The notes below the pieces were generated by a model. The model saw only the letters and a list, made by a program, of their open reading frames with translations. It was not told the origin of the DNA and made no database searches. DNA of 41,193 nt from an uncultured Bacteroidales bacterium (GTDB lineage: Bacteria; Bacteroidota; Bacteroidia; Bacteroidales; Paludibacteraceae): positions 1-41,193 of the forward strand of contig CAKUUM010000014.1 in assembly GCA_934692905.1 (NCBI GenBank), written 5' to 3'. Below, piece after piece: positions 31,929 through 40,808 of the stretch; positions within the stretch are counted from its first letter, which is position 1, and each line of letters starts with the position of its first letter. The translations under genes and the position numbers were made by a program.

Positions 31929-33289
31929 GTCTCATAACCCTTGTTTGAATGGAATATAGTCTCGGACAAAATTGCTGGTATGACGGTATACGTTGACCCA
32001 TATATGTCTTAATCCTTGTTTGTATGGAATAGTCTTGGACAAAATCTCGCGCCTAAAGAGAGAACTATGCCCGATAGAGTCTTAATCCTTGTTTGCTTGG
32101 AATATAGTCTCGGACTCAGTGCTGGTGTGCCTCGTTTCCGTAGTCTTAATCCTTGTTTGTGTGGAATATAGTCTCGGACATTCCTGCATTGATATATGAG
32201 ATGTTGCCATGATTGTCTTAATCCTTGTTTATATGGAATATGGTCTCGGACACAAACCGAACTCGAGCAACTGCAAACGCTGGGAGAGGAGTCTTAATCC
32301 TTGTTTGGGTGGAATATGGTCTTGGACTCAATGGCAAGTCGTACCTAATCGACACAGAAAAAGCGCCTTAATCCTTGTTCGGGTGGAATATGGTCTCGGA
32401 CATATTTACTCATTTCCTTACTATTATGAGATGACTGAAGTGTCTTAATCCTTGTTTGGTTGGAATATAGTCTCGGACAACTAACAACAAACAATTATGA
32501 AAACAACAACCATTGTCTTAATCCTTGTTTGGTTGAAATATAGTCTCGGACTCAACACGACTTGAACGATGCACAACGAAGTATGGAGGTCTTAATCCTT
32601 GTTTGGTTGGAATATAGTCTCGGACGGCTCAGTAAGAGTTATTACGGAGAGTGAGGCTGGTCTTAATCCTTGTTTGGTTGGAATATAGTCTCGGACTACC
32701 TGCCTATAATCTAGACAACCTGCCAGACCAAGCGTCTTAATCCTTGTTTGGTTGGAATATAGTCTCGGACTACTCCTGCGGGGGTATTGAGGCACTTTGT
32801 AGAGGGGGTCTTAATCCTTGTTTGGTTGGAATATGGTCTCGGACGACAGTTCTGGACAGCGATATGCTTAATGCGGGAGAGTCTTAATCCTTGTTTGGTT
32901 GGAATATAGTCTCGGACACGACAGAAGAATTAGAAAATAGAGTGAGAGTCTCTAAGAGTCTTAATCCTTGTTTGGTTGGAATATAGTCTCGGACCCATCT
33001 CATCTGTAGGGACGGCGAAAGATTGTATGTCTTAATCCTTGTTTGGTTGGAATATAGTCTCGGACTTGAAAGATGAAAGAATGAAAGGATAATATATATA
33101 ATGTCTTAATCCTTGTTTGGTTGGAATATAGTCTCGGACAATAGGCGGGACGGAACCCGCAGTGGGCTTACGCCGACTGTCTTAATCCTTGTTTGGTTGG
33201 AATATAGTCTCGGACAATCTCCGCCGCACGCTCGATAGTACGGATGCCATGGGTCTTAATCCTTGTTTGGTTGGAATATAGTCTCGGAC
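31929..33289 (-). CRISPR. CRISPR array, 19 repeats and 18 spacers, type III-A
   Basis: The plus-strand consensus repeat is 37 bases, starting GTCTTAATCCTTGTTTGG and ending ATATAGTCTCGGAC. On the minus strand it ends GGATTAAGAC, so ATTAAGAC would be the 8-base crRNA 5' handle, matching minus-strand transcription. The repeats at the low-coordinate end are degenerate (first 39 bases, second 35), as expected at the trailer. The leader is therefore at the high-coordinate end, beside the csm operon. Spacers are mostly 34-40 bases; one is 27 (32116-32142). Confidence 0.96.
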
Positions 33290-33383
33290 AGCATATATAA
33301 TACTCACTTAATAATCAATAGATTCAATATTTCAAAGAACACAAGTGGTGTACAAAAAGTGTACCAAACTACAAGGAATGCCC
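33290..33383 (-). promoter_or_regulatory. CRISPR leader, with phased GTGTAC direct repeats
   Basis: 94 AT-rich bases between the small csx gene stop and the first repeat. Two GTGTAC copies (33348-33353 and 33359-33364) are 11 bases apart, about one helix turn, and could be a protein site. No standard promoter was found here, so the array may be read partly from the upstream operon. Confidence 0.5.
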
Positions 33384-33743
33384 TTAATAGCAACGGAATC
33401 GGACAAACTGAAACGATACTATTTTTTTGTTGGGGCATTCCTCATATACTTCTCTGTATGTAGTACTCGCTACACAGCAATATCCGATGGCCTTTAGTTT
33501 ATTTACTAAGGCGTAGGTAAGTGTCATCTCACCCATAATATGGATGATTGCTTCCTGGGGCGAAGCACATGTACTGATTCGTATAAGTTCGGTCTCTGTC
33601 AGATGTACAATGTCCTGTTCATCTGCATTGGGAGCCACAGTAGGGAACGGCATATCTACGATTTCGCCAAATTGCCGGTGTGCTTTCTGTATCTGTTCCT
33701 TTGACCACAGCGAAGAGGGATGATTGGAATAGTTGATAAGCAT
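33384..33743 (-). CDS. Small type III CRISPR accessory protein, Csx15/Csx20-like (possible ring nuclease)
   Basis: 119 residues. It opens MLINYSNHPSSLWSKEQ, continues with GEIVDMPFPTVAPNAD (26-41) and IIHIMGEMTLTYALVNKL (66-83), and ends FQFVRFRCY. The alternation of beta strands and helices suggests a small Rossmann/CARF-like fold. I recognise it as a recurring short protein of type III CRISPR loci and place it near Csx15/Csx20, some of which degrade cyclic oligoadenylate. It is the last gene of the effector operon, 5 bases after the helicase and directly before the array. The ring-nuclease role is inference; the family assignment is not certain. Confidence 0.55.
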   Translation of the reverse strand: MLINYSNHPSSLWSKEQIQKAHRQFGEIVDMPFPTVAPNADEQDIVHLTETELIRISTCASPQEAIIHIMGEMTLTYALVNKLKAIGYCCVASTTYREVYEECPNKKIVSFQFVRFRCY

Positions 33744-33748
33744 AATCC

Positions 33749-35224
33749 TTACTGAATATAAAAATCACGAACAAAATATACGGTCTTTCTGGCACGTGTC
33801 AGTGCCGTGTATAGCCATTGGTATTTGGCTTTGGTAGGATTGAGCATGATGTTACGCTGTGGAATGATAAATACAGAGTCCCATTCTCCGCCCTGTGCTT
33901 TGTGACAAGTAATGGCATAACCATACGAACAGCGGAGGGCATTGAGATACGGGTCGGTTTGCATGGCTTTGTCAAACTGTTCTTTATGCTTTTTTTGAGT
34001 AATATCTTTCCGCTTCATTCGCATAATGAAATCCAAGAACAATCCCGTTTGTTGTCTGGAATCCAAGTTAGGCATCGTACTATTGAGCAGCGACTCCAAC
34101 AACAATGTGGTATATGTGCGCTGTGAAAACAGTTCCTTGACCGTTACTTCTACAAAATAGAGTTCTGAACGATAGTGATGAGGAGTATCCAGCATAATAC
34201 GTTCGTGACTTCTGTTCACACTAACCACCTCCACCATATCACCATTCATCAGCCCTGTAGTCAGTTGGTTTTGTGTGACCAAAAGCAAGTCATGTGGTTG
34301 TACGCTACCGGAAAACCCTAATCGGCTACGGACTTCACGTGCCATACTATTACAATCTTTGTTGCTTTGGCAAATAAGAGTGGAGGCATCGTACCCGTGC
34401 TGTTGGATAGTATCTACATACTTGCATATCATAGCCTCTGTTGATAACAACAGCCGAATATCTGAATATCTGGAAAACAACAGTTTACCCCACACTTTCA
34501 CCGGATAGTGTTCATCTGTATCGGGGGCATTGCTCCATAACTTGCGAATGGCATCAGCGGCTCGGATAATACTACTCTCATCACTCTGACGCATTATCTC
34601 GGTAAGCATTACTTTCCTGGCGAAATAATGAAATTTGCTCATCAAATACAAAGGCGACAACGCAGGAGATATGGATTCTGAGATAGGGGGCAACTGGCAC
34701 GGGTCACCTACGAAGATATACTTGGCATTGGGACGTTGGTCATAATCAAATAAGTCTTTCAACAAACGTCCGGAACCAAATCGAGCCTGTGTAATCAGTG
34801 TTTCACCGGTATCAGCAACCATAGATGCCTCGTCAATGATATAGATGGTAGCATCAGCATCTTCTTCATCGCACGAAGATAGCCCAAAATCAAGATACAG
34901 TTGCCCCACTTCATCCACCGTGACATCTTCTTTGGCATCAGATAAATCCTGATTGAAACCGCTATAAGAATATATAAGGTGATGGATAGTACTCGCTTCC
35001 TCTCCTGTATAATTAGAGAGTATCTTGGCAGCACGTCCTGTGGAGGACAGCAGGTTATACCTTATATTTTGCTCATTGAGATATTGTATCAAGGTGTGCA
35101 TCAAGGTCGTTTTACCCGTACCGGCATATCCTGTCAGAATAAAGCAGCGCTCCGATGAATGCACAAATGCCTCCATCTGTTGTAATGCCTTCTGCTGCGA
35201 AAGAGTAAGTTGAATGTCAGTCAT
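33749..35224 (-). CDS. RecD-like superfamily 1B helicase in the csm operon
   Basis: 491 residues. SF1 motifs in order: Walker A GYAGTGKTTL (32-41), Ia LLSSTGRAAKIL, II IIDEASMV (129-136), III FVGDPCQLPPI, IV LTEIMRQ, V YAITCHKAQGGEWDSV, VI YTALTRARKTVYFV. This is a compact RecD2/TraA-like 5'-3' DNA helicase without the long N-terminal region of RecD2. It starts 4 bases after the CARF-HEPN gene and ends 5 bases before the small csx gene, so it belongs to the operon. It may process DNA for spacer uptake or unwind targets; the exact role is unknown. Confidence 0.85.
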   Translation of the reverse strand: MTDIQLTLSQQKALQQMEAFVHSSERCFILTGYAGTGKTTLMHTLIQYLNEQNIRYNLLSSTGRAAKILSNYTGEEASTIHHLIYSYSGFNQDLSDAKEDVTVDEVGQLYLDFGLSSCDEEDADATIYIIDEASMVADTGETLITQARFGSGRLLKDLFDYDQRPNAKYIFVGDPCQLPPISESISPALSPLYLMSKFHYFARKVMLTEIMRQSDESSIIRAADAIRKLWSNAPDTDEHYPVKVWGKLLFSRYSDIRLLLSTEAMICKYVDTIQQHGYDASTLICQSNKDCNSMAREVRSRLGFSGSVQPHDLLLVTQNQLTTGLMNGDMVEVVSVNRSHERIMLDTPHHYRSELYFVEVTVKELFSQRTYTTLLLESLLNSTMPNLDSRQQTGLFLDFIMRMKRKDITQKKHKEQFDKAMQTDPYLNALRCSYGYAITCHKAQGGEWDSVFIIPQRNIMLNPTKAKYQWLYTALTRARKTVYFVRDFYIQ

Positions 35225-35228
35225 TTCG

Positions 35229-36536
35229 TTATTGTTCTAAAAATAATTGTTTGCATTTTTGTAAAAAGCCTCTTATTTTTCTTTCAATCTGAATGGGGGA
35301 TAGTGGTTGTCTCCTGCTACGCATCCCTGAATGATTTATGTCATTGCGTGTATCTGAAATATCAGCATAAAGTCGTGCAAAACATTTATTTGAAATCCAC
35401 TGGTCTTGTAATAGTTGACGAACTATTACTTTATCGCTATCATTAACTATCCATCCCCCTTCTTCTGTATTCATAAACACTATGTTTAGTGCTTTGTTAA
35501 TGAGATCACGTTTTTCTTCCTCTAACCTGTCAAAGCCATTCTTTTCGCAGAGCACAGACACAAGATATTCTTGCAATAAGGTGATAGATTGTTGATATAA
35601 TCCATTTTTACAGCACCATTCTGCCGCGAAAAATGCGTTGTTCAAGTTTTCCTTTGTGTCGAAACCATTCATGGAATTTTGGATGTGGTCAAATATAGGC
35701 ACAAGTGGCGGGATGATTTCTGCCCTAATCTGTTCTGTCTCAGTTCGCATTCTTTGTAAAGTAGAGGATGTAATAATACTTTCACCGCGACAAGTTTGTC
35801 GTTCTTTGCTAACCTCGTTCAATAGACCATTCCAACGTCTAAGAGCCGTTGCTGCTCTGTCTTTCCCTTGTGCAGCACGTAGTATTGGTGATAGTTCCTG
35901 GCTGCAAAGTTCGCATAGTGTTGTCGGATTGCCATCATGAAGGTATTGTCCAGCTGCAAAAGCCCAATCCTGTACTGCCGATAATGATAGCAGATTGACA
36001 ATCAGAGCCTCATTTGTTTCTATATTTCGTCCTTCAAAGTTACCATAGGTGATACTTTTTATCTTTACATTTTTCAAATGCTGTGCATAATTTCCCAAGA
36101 CAAGAACTAACATTGGAAGGTAACGGAATCCGTGTGTTAGGTCGAAGTACAACTCGTCACCTTCTTCGAGAACCTGATAAATTCGTTCAAAAACATTCCA
36201 TATCTCGTTTTCGTTATTGCCAATTGGCAACCTATTGAGTGTTTTTATCGGGAATGGTAAATTCATATTATGCAAACGGGTAGACAGTCCCGCTTGATGA
36301 ATGACTTTTCCTTCCCTGTCACATTGCCCGTCATCAACCCAATTACATTCGTAGGCTTTGGATGTCAATAGAATATATGCACAATCGCTTTCCGTCCAAG
36401 AAGTACCACTCGTCAAGTACTCAAGGGTTGCTTCCTGAATAAAGCGAACAAGTTTCGATGTATAATCATCTGCAATATATTTGCATTCTTGATAGTTGGA
36501 TGTACCAAGTACTGAGATAAAGACTTTCCGGCTCAT
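35229..36536 (-). CDS. csx1: CARF-HEPN ribonuclease, Csx1/TM1812 (TIGR02221) type
   Basis: 435 residues. The N-terminal CARF domain (about 1-190) starts KVFISVLGTSNY and contains DELYFDLTHGFRYLPML (127-143), a hallmark of the TM1812 group. A long helical linker follows. The C-terminal HEPN domain carries R397-N-x-x-x-H402 (TRNDINHSG), the RNase active site. Family knowledge: cyclic oligoadenylate made by Cas10 binds CARF and switches on non-specific RNA cleavage. Between the Card1-like gene (4-base gap) and the helicase (4-base gap). Confidence 0.88.
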   Translation of the reverse strand: MSRKVFISVLGTSNYQECKYIADDYTSKLVRFIQEATLEYLTSGTSWTESDCAYILLTSKAYECNWVDDGQCDREGKVIHQAGLSTRLHNMNLPFPIKTLNRLPIGNNENEIWNVFERIYQVLEEGDELYFDLTHGFRYLPMLVLVLGNYAQHLKNVKIKSITYGNFEGRNIETNEALIVNLLSLSAVQDWAFAAGQYLHDGNPTTLCELCSQELSPILRAAQGKDRAATALRRWNGLLNEVSKERQTCRGESIITSSTLQRMRTETEQIRAEIIPPLVPIFDHIQNSMNGFDTKENLNNAFFAAEWCCKNGLYQQSITLLQEYLVSVLCEKNGFDRLEEEKRDLINKALNIVFMNTEEGGWIVNDSDKVIVRQLLQDQWISNKCFARLYADISDTRNDINHSGMRSRRQPLSPIQIERKIRGFLQKCKQLFLEQ

Positions 36537-36540
36537 AGTT

Positions 36541-37695
36541 CTACTCGTTTGCTATGGTAATAAATTCATTCAGTTTATGGCGCAATTGCTCATCTGTAAT
36601 TGATTGTGCAAACACTTTCCCCTCTTGATTCTTGATATTATACATAACATAGAAATCTGCAATATGATTGTCTCGACATTTCTCTTGCTGAATTTTATTC
36701 ATTTCATACCGCGTAATAAACATAGCCTTGCTTCCATCGCCACCATAATTTTTAACTACAGAAGCGAACTTGTCTATGGCTGTAATTTCCTTTATTTCCG
36801 TTTTGCATTCTACAAATATCAACTTCTGACCTGTATTGGCTATAATATCTATTTCATTTTTGTCTTGTCCATTTTCTGACTTAAATATGCAATTGGTAAA
36901 CACATTGTCGCCTCCATAGAGCCTTGCAAAGTAAGATGCCACTTCGTATTCAAACCAACCGGTATTCACCAGCATTGTAATAGCGTGTGCCCCTGATACC
37001 TCGTGATAAAAATTGATTGACTCTCCCAAACTGATTGCAAAAACACCATCTTCTTTGGACCATTCTATGTAATGATAGTCATTATCGTCTATTGTGACAG
37101 ACTGATCCTCTTTGAAGAACGTTTTATTGCTTTTCGCCTCAACTTGCAATTTCTTCAGTAATTTTTGGAACGTATTATTTGTGTACAACCGCGATATAAC
37201 TTCATAATCATGTTGCTCGATTTCTGTATATTCAGAGAATTTTGTATAATGTTCCAAAGGATGTCCCAACAACGCAAATTGTGTGAACATATCAAATTGC
37301 ACATAAGGAACATCTTGCTTCCCTCGTATGGTTAGCACCTTTCCATTTTGCGATAGGCAATACACATGAGCATCGTCTTTGGGGCATAATTGAAGACATA
37401 ACAGACTCCAAATTTTTACACCACTCGACAAGTTCATACTTAATGTATCATTGTCCGACAATGTCCCGAATAGTATCTCCAACTTAAACCGTATAGATTC
37501 ACAATCTTCGATAGAAAACACTTCAATTTGCACATTATAATACTGCAAAGATTTCAGTTGTTCTTGTATTTCTTCTGCCTTATTCTTTGTTTGGCTTGAG
37601 CATATTAAGATTATCCTATCTGGCGAAGAAAGAATGACGCCTTGATATACCGGAGTTGGCTGTCCGCCGACTAAAGCGATATGCACTTTTGCCAT
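36541..37695 (-). CDS. CARF-PD-(D/E)xK nuclease, Card1/Can2 type
   Basis: 384 residues. The N-terminal CARF domain (about 1-150) includes LVGGQPTPVYQGVI (8-21) and LSMNLSSGVKIWSLL (85-99), where the ligand would bind. A middle domain links to the C-terminal nuclease (about 245-355): GWFEYEVASYF, E281-x-D283 and E296-C-K298 (FVECKTE). Family knowledge: Card1/Can2 proteins of this length are activated by cyclic tetra-adenylate and cut ssDNA and/or ssRNA or nick DNA, causing dormancy. It follows csm5 by 7 bases. All the predicted catalytic residues are present. Confidence 0.88.
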   Translation of the reverse strand: MAKVHIALVGGQPTPVYQGVILSSPDRIILICSSQTKNKAEEIQEQLKSLQYYNVQIEVFSIEDCESIRFKLEILFGTLSDNDTLSMNLSSGVKIWSLLCLQLCPKDDAHVYCLSQNGKVLTIRGKQDVPYVQFDMFTQFALLGHPLEHYTKFSEYTEIEQHDYEVISRLYTNNTFQKLLKKLQVEAKSNKTFFKEDQSVTIDDNDYHYIEWSKEDGVFAISLGESINFYHEVSGAHAITMLVNTGWFEYEVASYFARLYGGDNVFTNCIFKSENGQDKNEIDIIANTGQKLIFVECKTEIKEITAIDKFASVVKNYGGDGSKAMFITRYEMNKIQQEKCRDNHIADFYVMYNIKNQEGKVFAQSITDEQLRHKLNEFITIANE

Positions 37696-37702
37696 AATGC
37701 TA

Positions 37703-38809
37703 TCAATTAAAGGTTAGTTTTACAAATCCCATCAGAGAGAATGCTTTAGAGCCACTCACAGCAATTTTGCGGGATTTGGGAAGTTCTCCGCCATGTTTTC
37801 TATCCAAACTATGACCAGAAGCCTCTGTATAGTCTGCGTATTGCCAATCACCGGTAATGGAATGAAAGCCAGAACCGGCAGACATTTTGAGGATACATTC
37901 ATTTGGTTCACAATTATTTAGTTCTTCCATCAAGACATCTATCTGATTACATATATTTCCTAAATATGCCCCTTGGGAGTATGTATCGAAGAATGTCATT
38001 TCTCTCTCCAAATAATCGTATGTATAGTCAAATATAATAGTACATAATTTTTCTATAGCACCAGCATTCATTAACTCGCATTTCTTGGAAAGATACGGCT
38101 GTTGCGATATTTGGTCAAAGAGCGTATCTGCAAACAGAATTACCCCTTGGGCTACGGCATTGGGTAATAGACATTCATAAATGGTATTAAAACCAACAGG
38201 GTCAAAATCACAAGTGGTCTTGTTTCCACTATGTTTCCAACCACCTTCCCATTCCTGCCCCTCTTTGTGAAGGTTGAAGATTTTGGTATTGACTAAACAA
38301 GTATCCTCAAATTCAAAGTCGCCTACACGGATAAAACGCATAAAATCATTTCCCACATTCATATCACCAAAGACAGCCTTGTTGTCTCGTTCATTATGCT
38401 CACGGAGGTATGTGAACAGAACGGAGCGCAAGGCACCTTTCAGCGAACTGCCTGCCAAGACCGGTCGGTCTGTCAGTTGATTGCGGAGAAAAGTCTTGAT
38501 GGGATTGCTCAATGCTTCTACAGACGATACAGGTAGCCGCATTTTGCGGTCACTGACTTTTTCCGACTTAGGACCAATGAGATTCTTAATATCCTGTGGT
38601 TTGCCTTGCACAAATAGTGATGTCAGGCGATTGACATCCACACCGGCAGCGACCATTTTACTCAAATCAAGATGATATAGCCAAAGATTACCATATTCGT
38701 CTTCCTTAGTCAGATAGTCTATGCCATACACCCAATCTTTTTCTGCACCCTGTCCGATAGAGAGCGGAGTAAGTACTTTGGCGGTTACATTATATTTTTT
38801 GTTAATCAT
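37703..38809 (-). CDS. csm5: Csm5, type III-A backbone end subunit
   Basis: 368 residues. RAMP features: N-terminal YNVTAKVLTPLSIGQG, VLAGSSLKGALRSVLFTYL (glycine-rich Gly-Ser-Ser-x-Lys-Gly) and a Gly-rich region later (AGSGFHSITGDW). The IPGSSLKG-like motif and position after csm4 identify Csm5, which caps the Csm complex at the crRNA 3' side and recruits nucleases for crRNA trimming. 2 bases after csm4, 7 before the Card1-like gene. Confidence 0.9.
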   Translation of the reverse strand: MINKKYNVTAKVLTPLSIGQGAEKDWVYGIDYLTKEDEYGNLWLYHLDLSKMVAAGVDVNRLTSLFVQGKPQDIKNLIGPKSEKVSDRKMRLPVSSVEALSNPIKTFLRNQLTDRPVLAGSSLKGALRSVLFTYLREHNERDNKAVFGDMNVGNDFMRFIRVGDFEFEDTCLVNTKIFNLHKEGQEWEGGWKHSGNKTTCDFDPVGFNTIYECLLPNAVAQGVILFADTLFDQISQQPYLSKKCELMNAGAIEKLCTIIFDYTYDYLEREMTFFDTYSQGAYLGNICNQIDVLMEELNNCEPNECILKMSAGSGFHSITGDWQYADYTEASGHSLDRKHGGELPKSRKIAVSGSKAFSLMGFVKLTFN

Positions 38810-38811
38810 AA

Positions 38812-39741
38812 CTATGCCATTTTAATGGGTAATACCAATGTTTTACCACAACGCCATATAGGATGCAAAACCAATCCTTCGGGTGCCAAATCAACTGTCT
38901 TACCAGCACCCGACTGAATACCAGAGAACACACTACCTGCAGCAAACGCATAGATAACGTTCTTGCGGATAGAGTTGCAAGGCGGGGTGGTTATCCATCC
39001 GCCTCGACGCTGCAGTTCATACGAACTATGAGTTGATAGTAACGCGGTCAATTGTTCCTTACTCTCGGGGATAAATGTAGAAAGCGAGATGCCGTACTCT
39101 GTGTCATGCGGTAGTGAGAGAGAAAGGGTGTCCCGCTCGTACTCAAAAAATCCATTGCCCACATTGCGATCTGTACCGATACCCTCTATTGCCAATAAGG
39201 GGAGTGCTTTATCAATCATAGTGGTATCGCCTTCCGCTATAAAGAACAATCCCGACTCTCCCTCAAAATAAACTCTATCCATATAGAAAGGTTTGCTATC
39301 ATCTGAGTAGTCGCGAGACACCAACACGCGTTCCGACACGTCTGATTTGATAAAGTCGGGGTTTTCGTTGACTTCAACAGACTGTCCATAGAGTGCTTTT
39401 TCAAACTGCGGCAGGTTAAGCCATTGCATTTTCTTGGCTTTCTTAAAGTCTTCGGCTTTCAAGTCCTTGGGGTATCGTATGCCTAACGGCTTCGGGAAAT
39501 AATAAGTAGGAACAGCATTCCGCGTATCTTTACGATAGGGAAACAGGCTACTTATTACACACCCCAGATTGCCATCAGCAGGGAGGGTATCCCCTATCTT
39601 TGCCAGTGTCGCAGTAAGGGCAGCATAGAGCGTGTCTGAAGAAAGAGTCTTCAAACTTATGCCATAGTCCTCACGTGCGTCACCGATATGCAACGGACTT
39701 GTGAAATGAAGGCGATAGACAGTAAATTGTTTTGTTGCCAT
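38812..39741 (-). CDS. csm4: Csm4, crRNA 5'-handle-binding subunit
   Basis: 309 residues from ATG 39741 (MATKQFTVYRLHFTSPLHIGD); the upstream extension to 39786 overlaps csm3. The opening strand and DTLYAALTATLAKIG (residues 36-50) are typical of Csm4, as is IGTDRNVGNGFFEY in the middle, a Gly-rich RAMP loop. It binds the handle of the crRNA and contacts Cas10. 4 bases after csm3, 2 before csm5. Confidence 0.9.
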   Translation of the reverse strand: MATKQFTVYRLHFTSPLHIGDAREDYGISLKTLSSDTLYAALTATLAKIGDTLPADGNLGCVISSLFPYRKDTRNAVPTYYFPKPLGIRYPKDLKAEDFKKAKKMQWLNLPQFEKALYGQSVEVNENPDFIKSDVSERVLVSRDYSDDSKPFYMDRVYFEGESGLFFIAEGDTTMIDKALPLLAIEGIGTDRNVGNGFFEYERDTLSLSLPHDTEYGISLSTFIPESKEQLTALLSTHSSYELQRRGGWITTPPCNSIRKNVIYAFAAGSVFSGIQSGAGKTVDLAPEGLVLHPIWRCGKTLVLPIKMA

Positions 39742-39745
39742 CACA

Positions 39746-40360
39746 TTAATGCGTTTGCGGATAGACTGTTTTATAGTCAAGCACATCGAATTTCACTTGA
39801 CCGTAGCCACGCGAACCACTACCACCGAGATAGTCGTTTTCTATAAGACGGATACCTTCTTCCAACATTGCCTTGAGTTCTGCTTCATTGTCGCCATCCC
39901 ATATATTCAGTATCATTTCGACAGCGAACTCTGCACCCGCAGGAACACGCTCTGTCGTTCTTGGATTTTCTGCAGTTCCTTCTACACGTTTTATACTATT
40001 TTCCGTCTTACTCTCGGTGTAGGGGATGCCCACTTTCTTAAACTCGGCTACTGATTCTGGAATCAAATAACTATCTCTAAAGATAATCTTTGAGGATTTT
40101 CCTACATTGGAAAATCCAAATAGATTATTAACTTCTTCACTTTCGCCCAACTTACATCCACGTACTTGTTCTAATAGGCAACGCATTTTCCCCTTAAGAG
40201 AACTTCCTGGAATATAAGGTTGGTTGTCTTTCAAAATAGCACGAATAACACTACGATCTAATCCGCCTATTTGAACACTATCATTACCACCTCCGATGTA
40301 CAAACCTGTTAGTAATGTTACTGTCGTTTGTGCCGATATTTTTTTCACAATTTGTTTCAT
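39746..40360 (-). CDS. csm3: Csm3, target-RNA-cleaving backbone subunit
   Basis: 204 residues. LLTGLYIGGG (16-25), then IGGLD35, whose Asp aligns with the catalytic Asp of Csm3 (D33 in the Streptococcus thermophilus protein). IPGSSLKGKMR (50-60) and the C-terminal GGSGSRGYGQVKF are RAMP signatures. Repeated Csm3 subunits form the filament and cut bound target RNA every 6 bases; the Asp is intact, so cleavage is expected. Confidence 0.93.
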   Translation of the reverse strand: MKQIVKKISAQTTVTLLTGLYIGGGNDSVQIGGLDRSVIRAILKDNQPYIPGSSLKGKMRCLLEQVRGCKLGESEEVNNLFGFSNVGKSSKIIFRDSYLIPESVAEFKKVGIPYTESKTENSIKRVEGTAENPRTTERVPAGAEFAVEMILNIWDGDNEAELKAMLEEGIRLIENDYLGGSGSRGYGQVKFDVLDYKTVYPQTH

Positions 40361-40380
40361 ATTCGTAAAATGTTAATTTA

Positions 40381-40800
40381 TTAATTTTCCTTACCGCCAT
40401 AAAACTTATGATAAGCAACAATACATTCATAGACAGAGATAAAATTCTTAAAATCTGCTTCTATATGCTCATCATCTTGTCGAATTCCATCAAGTGCGAT
40501 TTGCATTTCTTCCACAAAATCCTTTAGGCGTGTGTTGTTTTTTTTATCACGACCTACAGCATATGCCAAGTAAGGTTTTAGCATAACAATATCAGCCTTT
40601 CTGCCTTTGATATCAGTTTCGATTAACCTAATCTGAGCAAAAAACTTTCTAAGTTGTGATGTTGTAAGTGCCTTTCTGTCATTTGTAACATCTTTCCATG
40701 GGGCATAATACTTGGCATTTTCTTCGCACCATTTTGCCACTTCCACAGTAATGGGTTTTCTAACCCATTCTTTGTTAAATCTTGTTTTTGGACGTTCCAT
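40381..40800 (-). CDS. csm2: Csm2, small subunit of the Csm complex
   Basis: 139 residues from ATG 40800 (MERPKTRFNKEW). An all-helical protein: LTTSQLRKFFAQIRLIE (about 53-69), LKPYLAYAVGRD, then LKDFVEEMQIALDGI and FKNFISVYECIVAYHKFYGG, which match Csm2. The longer open frame to 40983 lies inside cas10. It starts 8 bases after the cas10 stop and is 20 bases upstream of csm3. Confidence 0.88.
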   Translation of the reverse strand: MERPKTRFNKEWVRKPITVEVAKWCEENAKYYAPWKDVTNDRKALTTSQLRKFFAQIRLIETDIKGRKADIVMLKPYLAYAVGRDKKNNTRLKDFVEEMQIALDGIRQDDEHIEADFKNFISVYECIVAYHKFYGGKEN

Positions 40801-40808
40801 AACACTGT

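Noticed and set aside
32592..32795. Open frame of 67 codons inside the CRISPR array
   Set aside because: It is built from repeats and spacers and shows the repeat unit translated several times.
33391..33405. GGAATCGGAC inside the small csx gene as a degenerate CRISPR repeat
   Set aside because: Only about 10 bases resemble the repeat end, and it lies in the coding frame.
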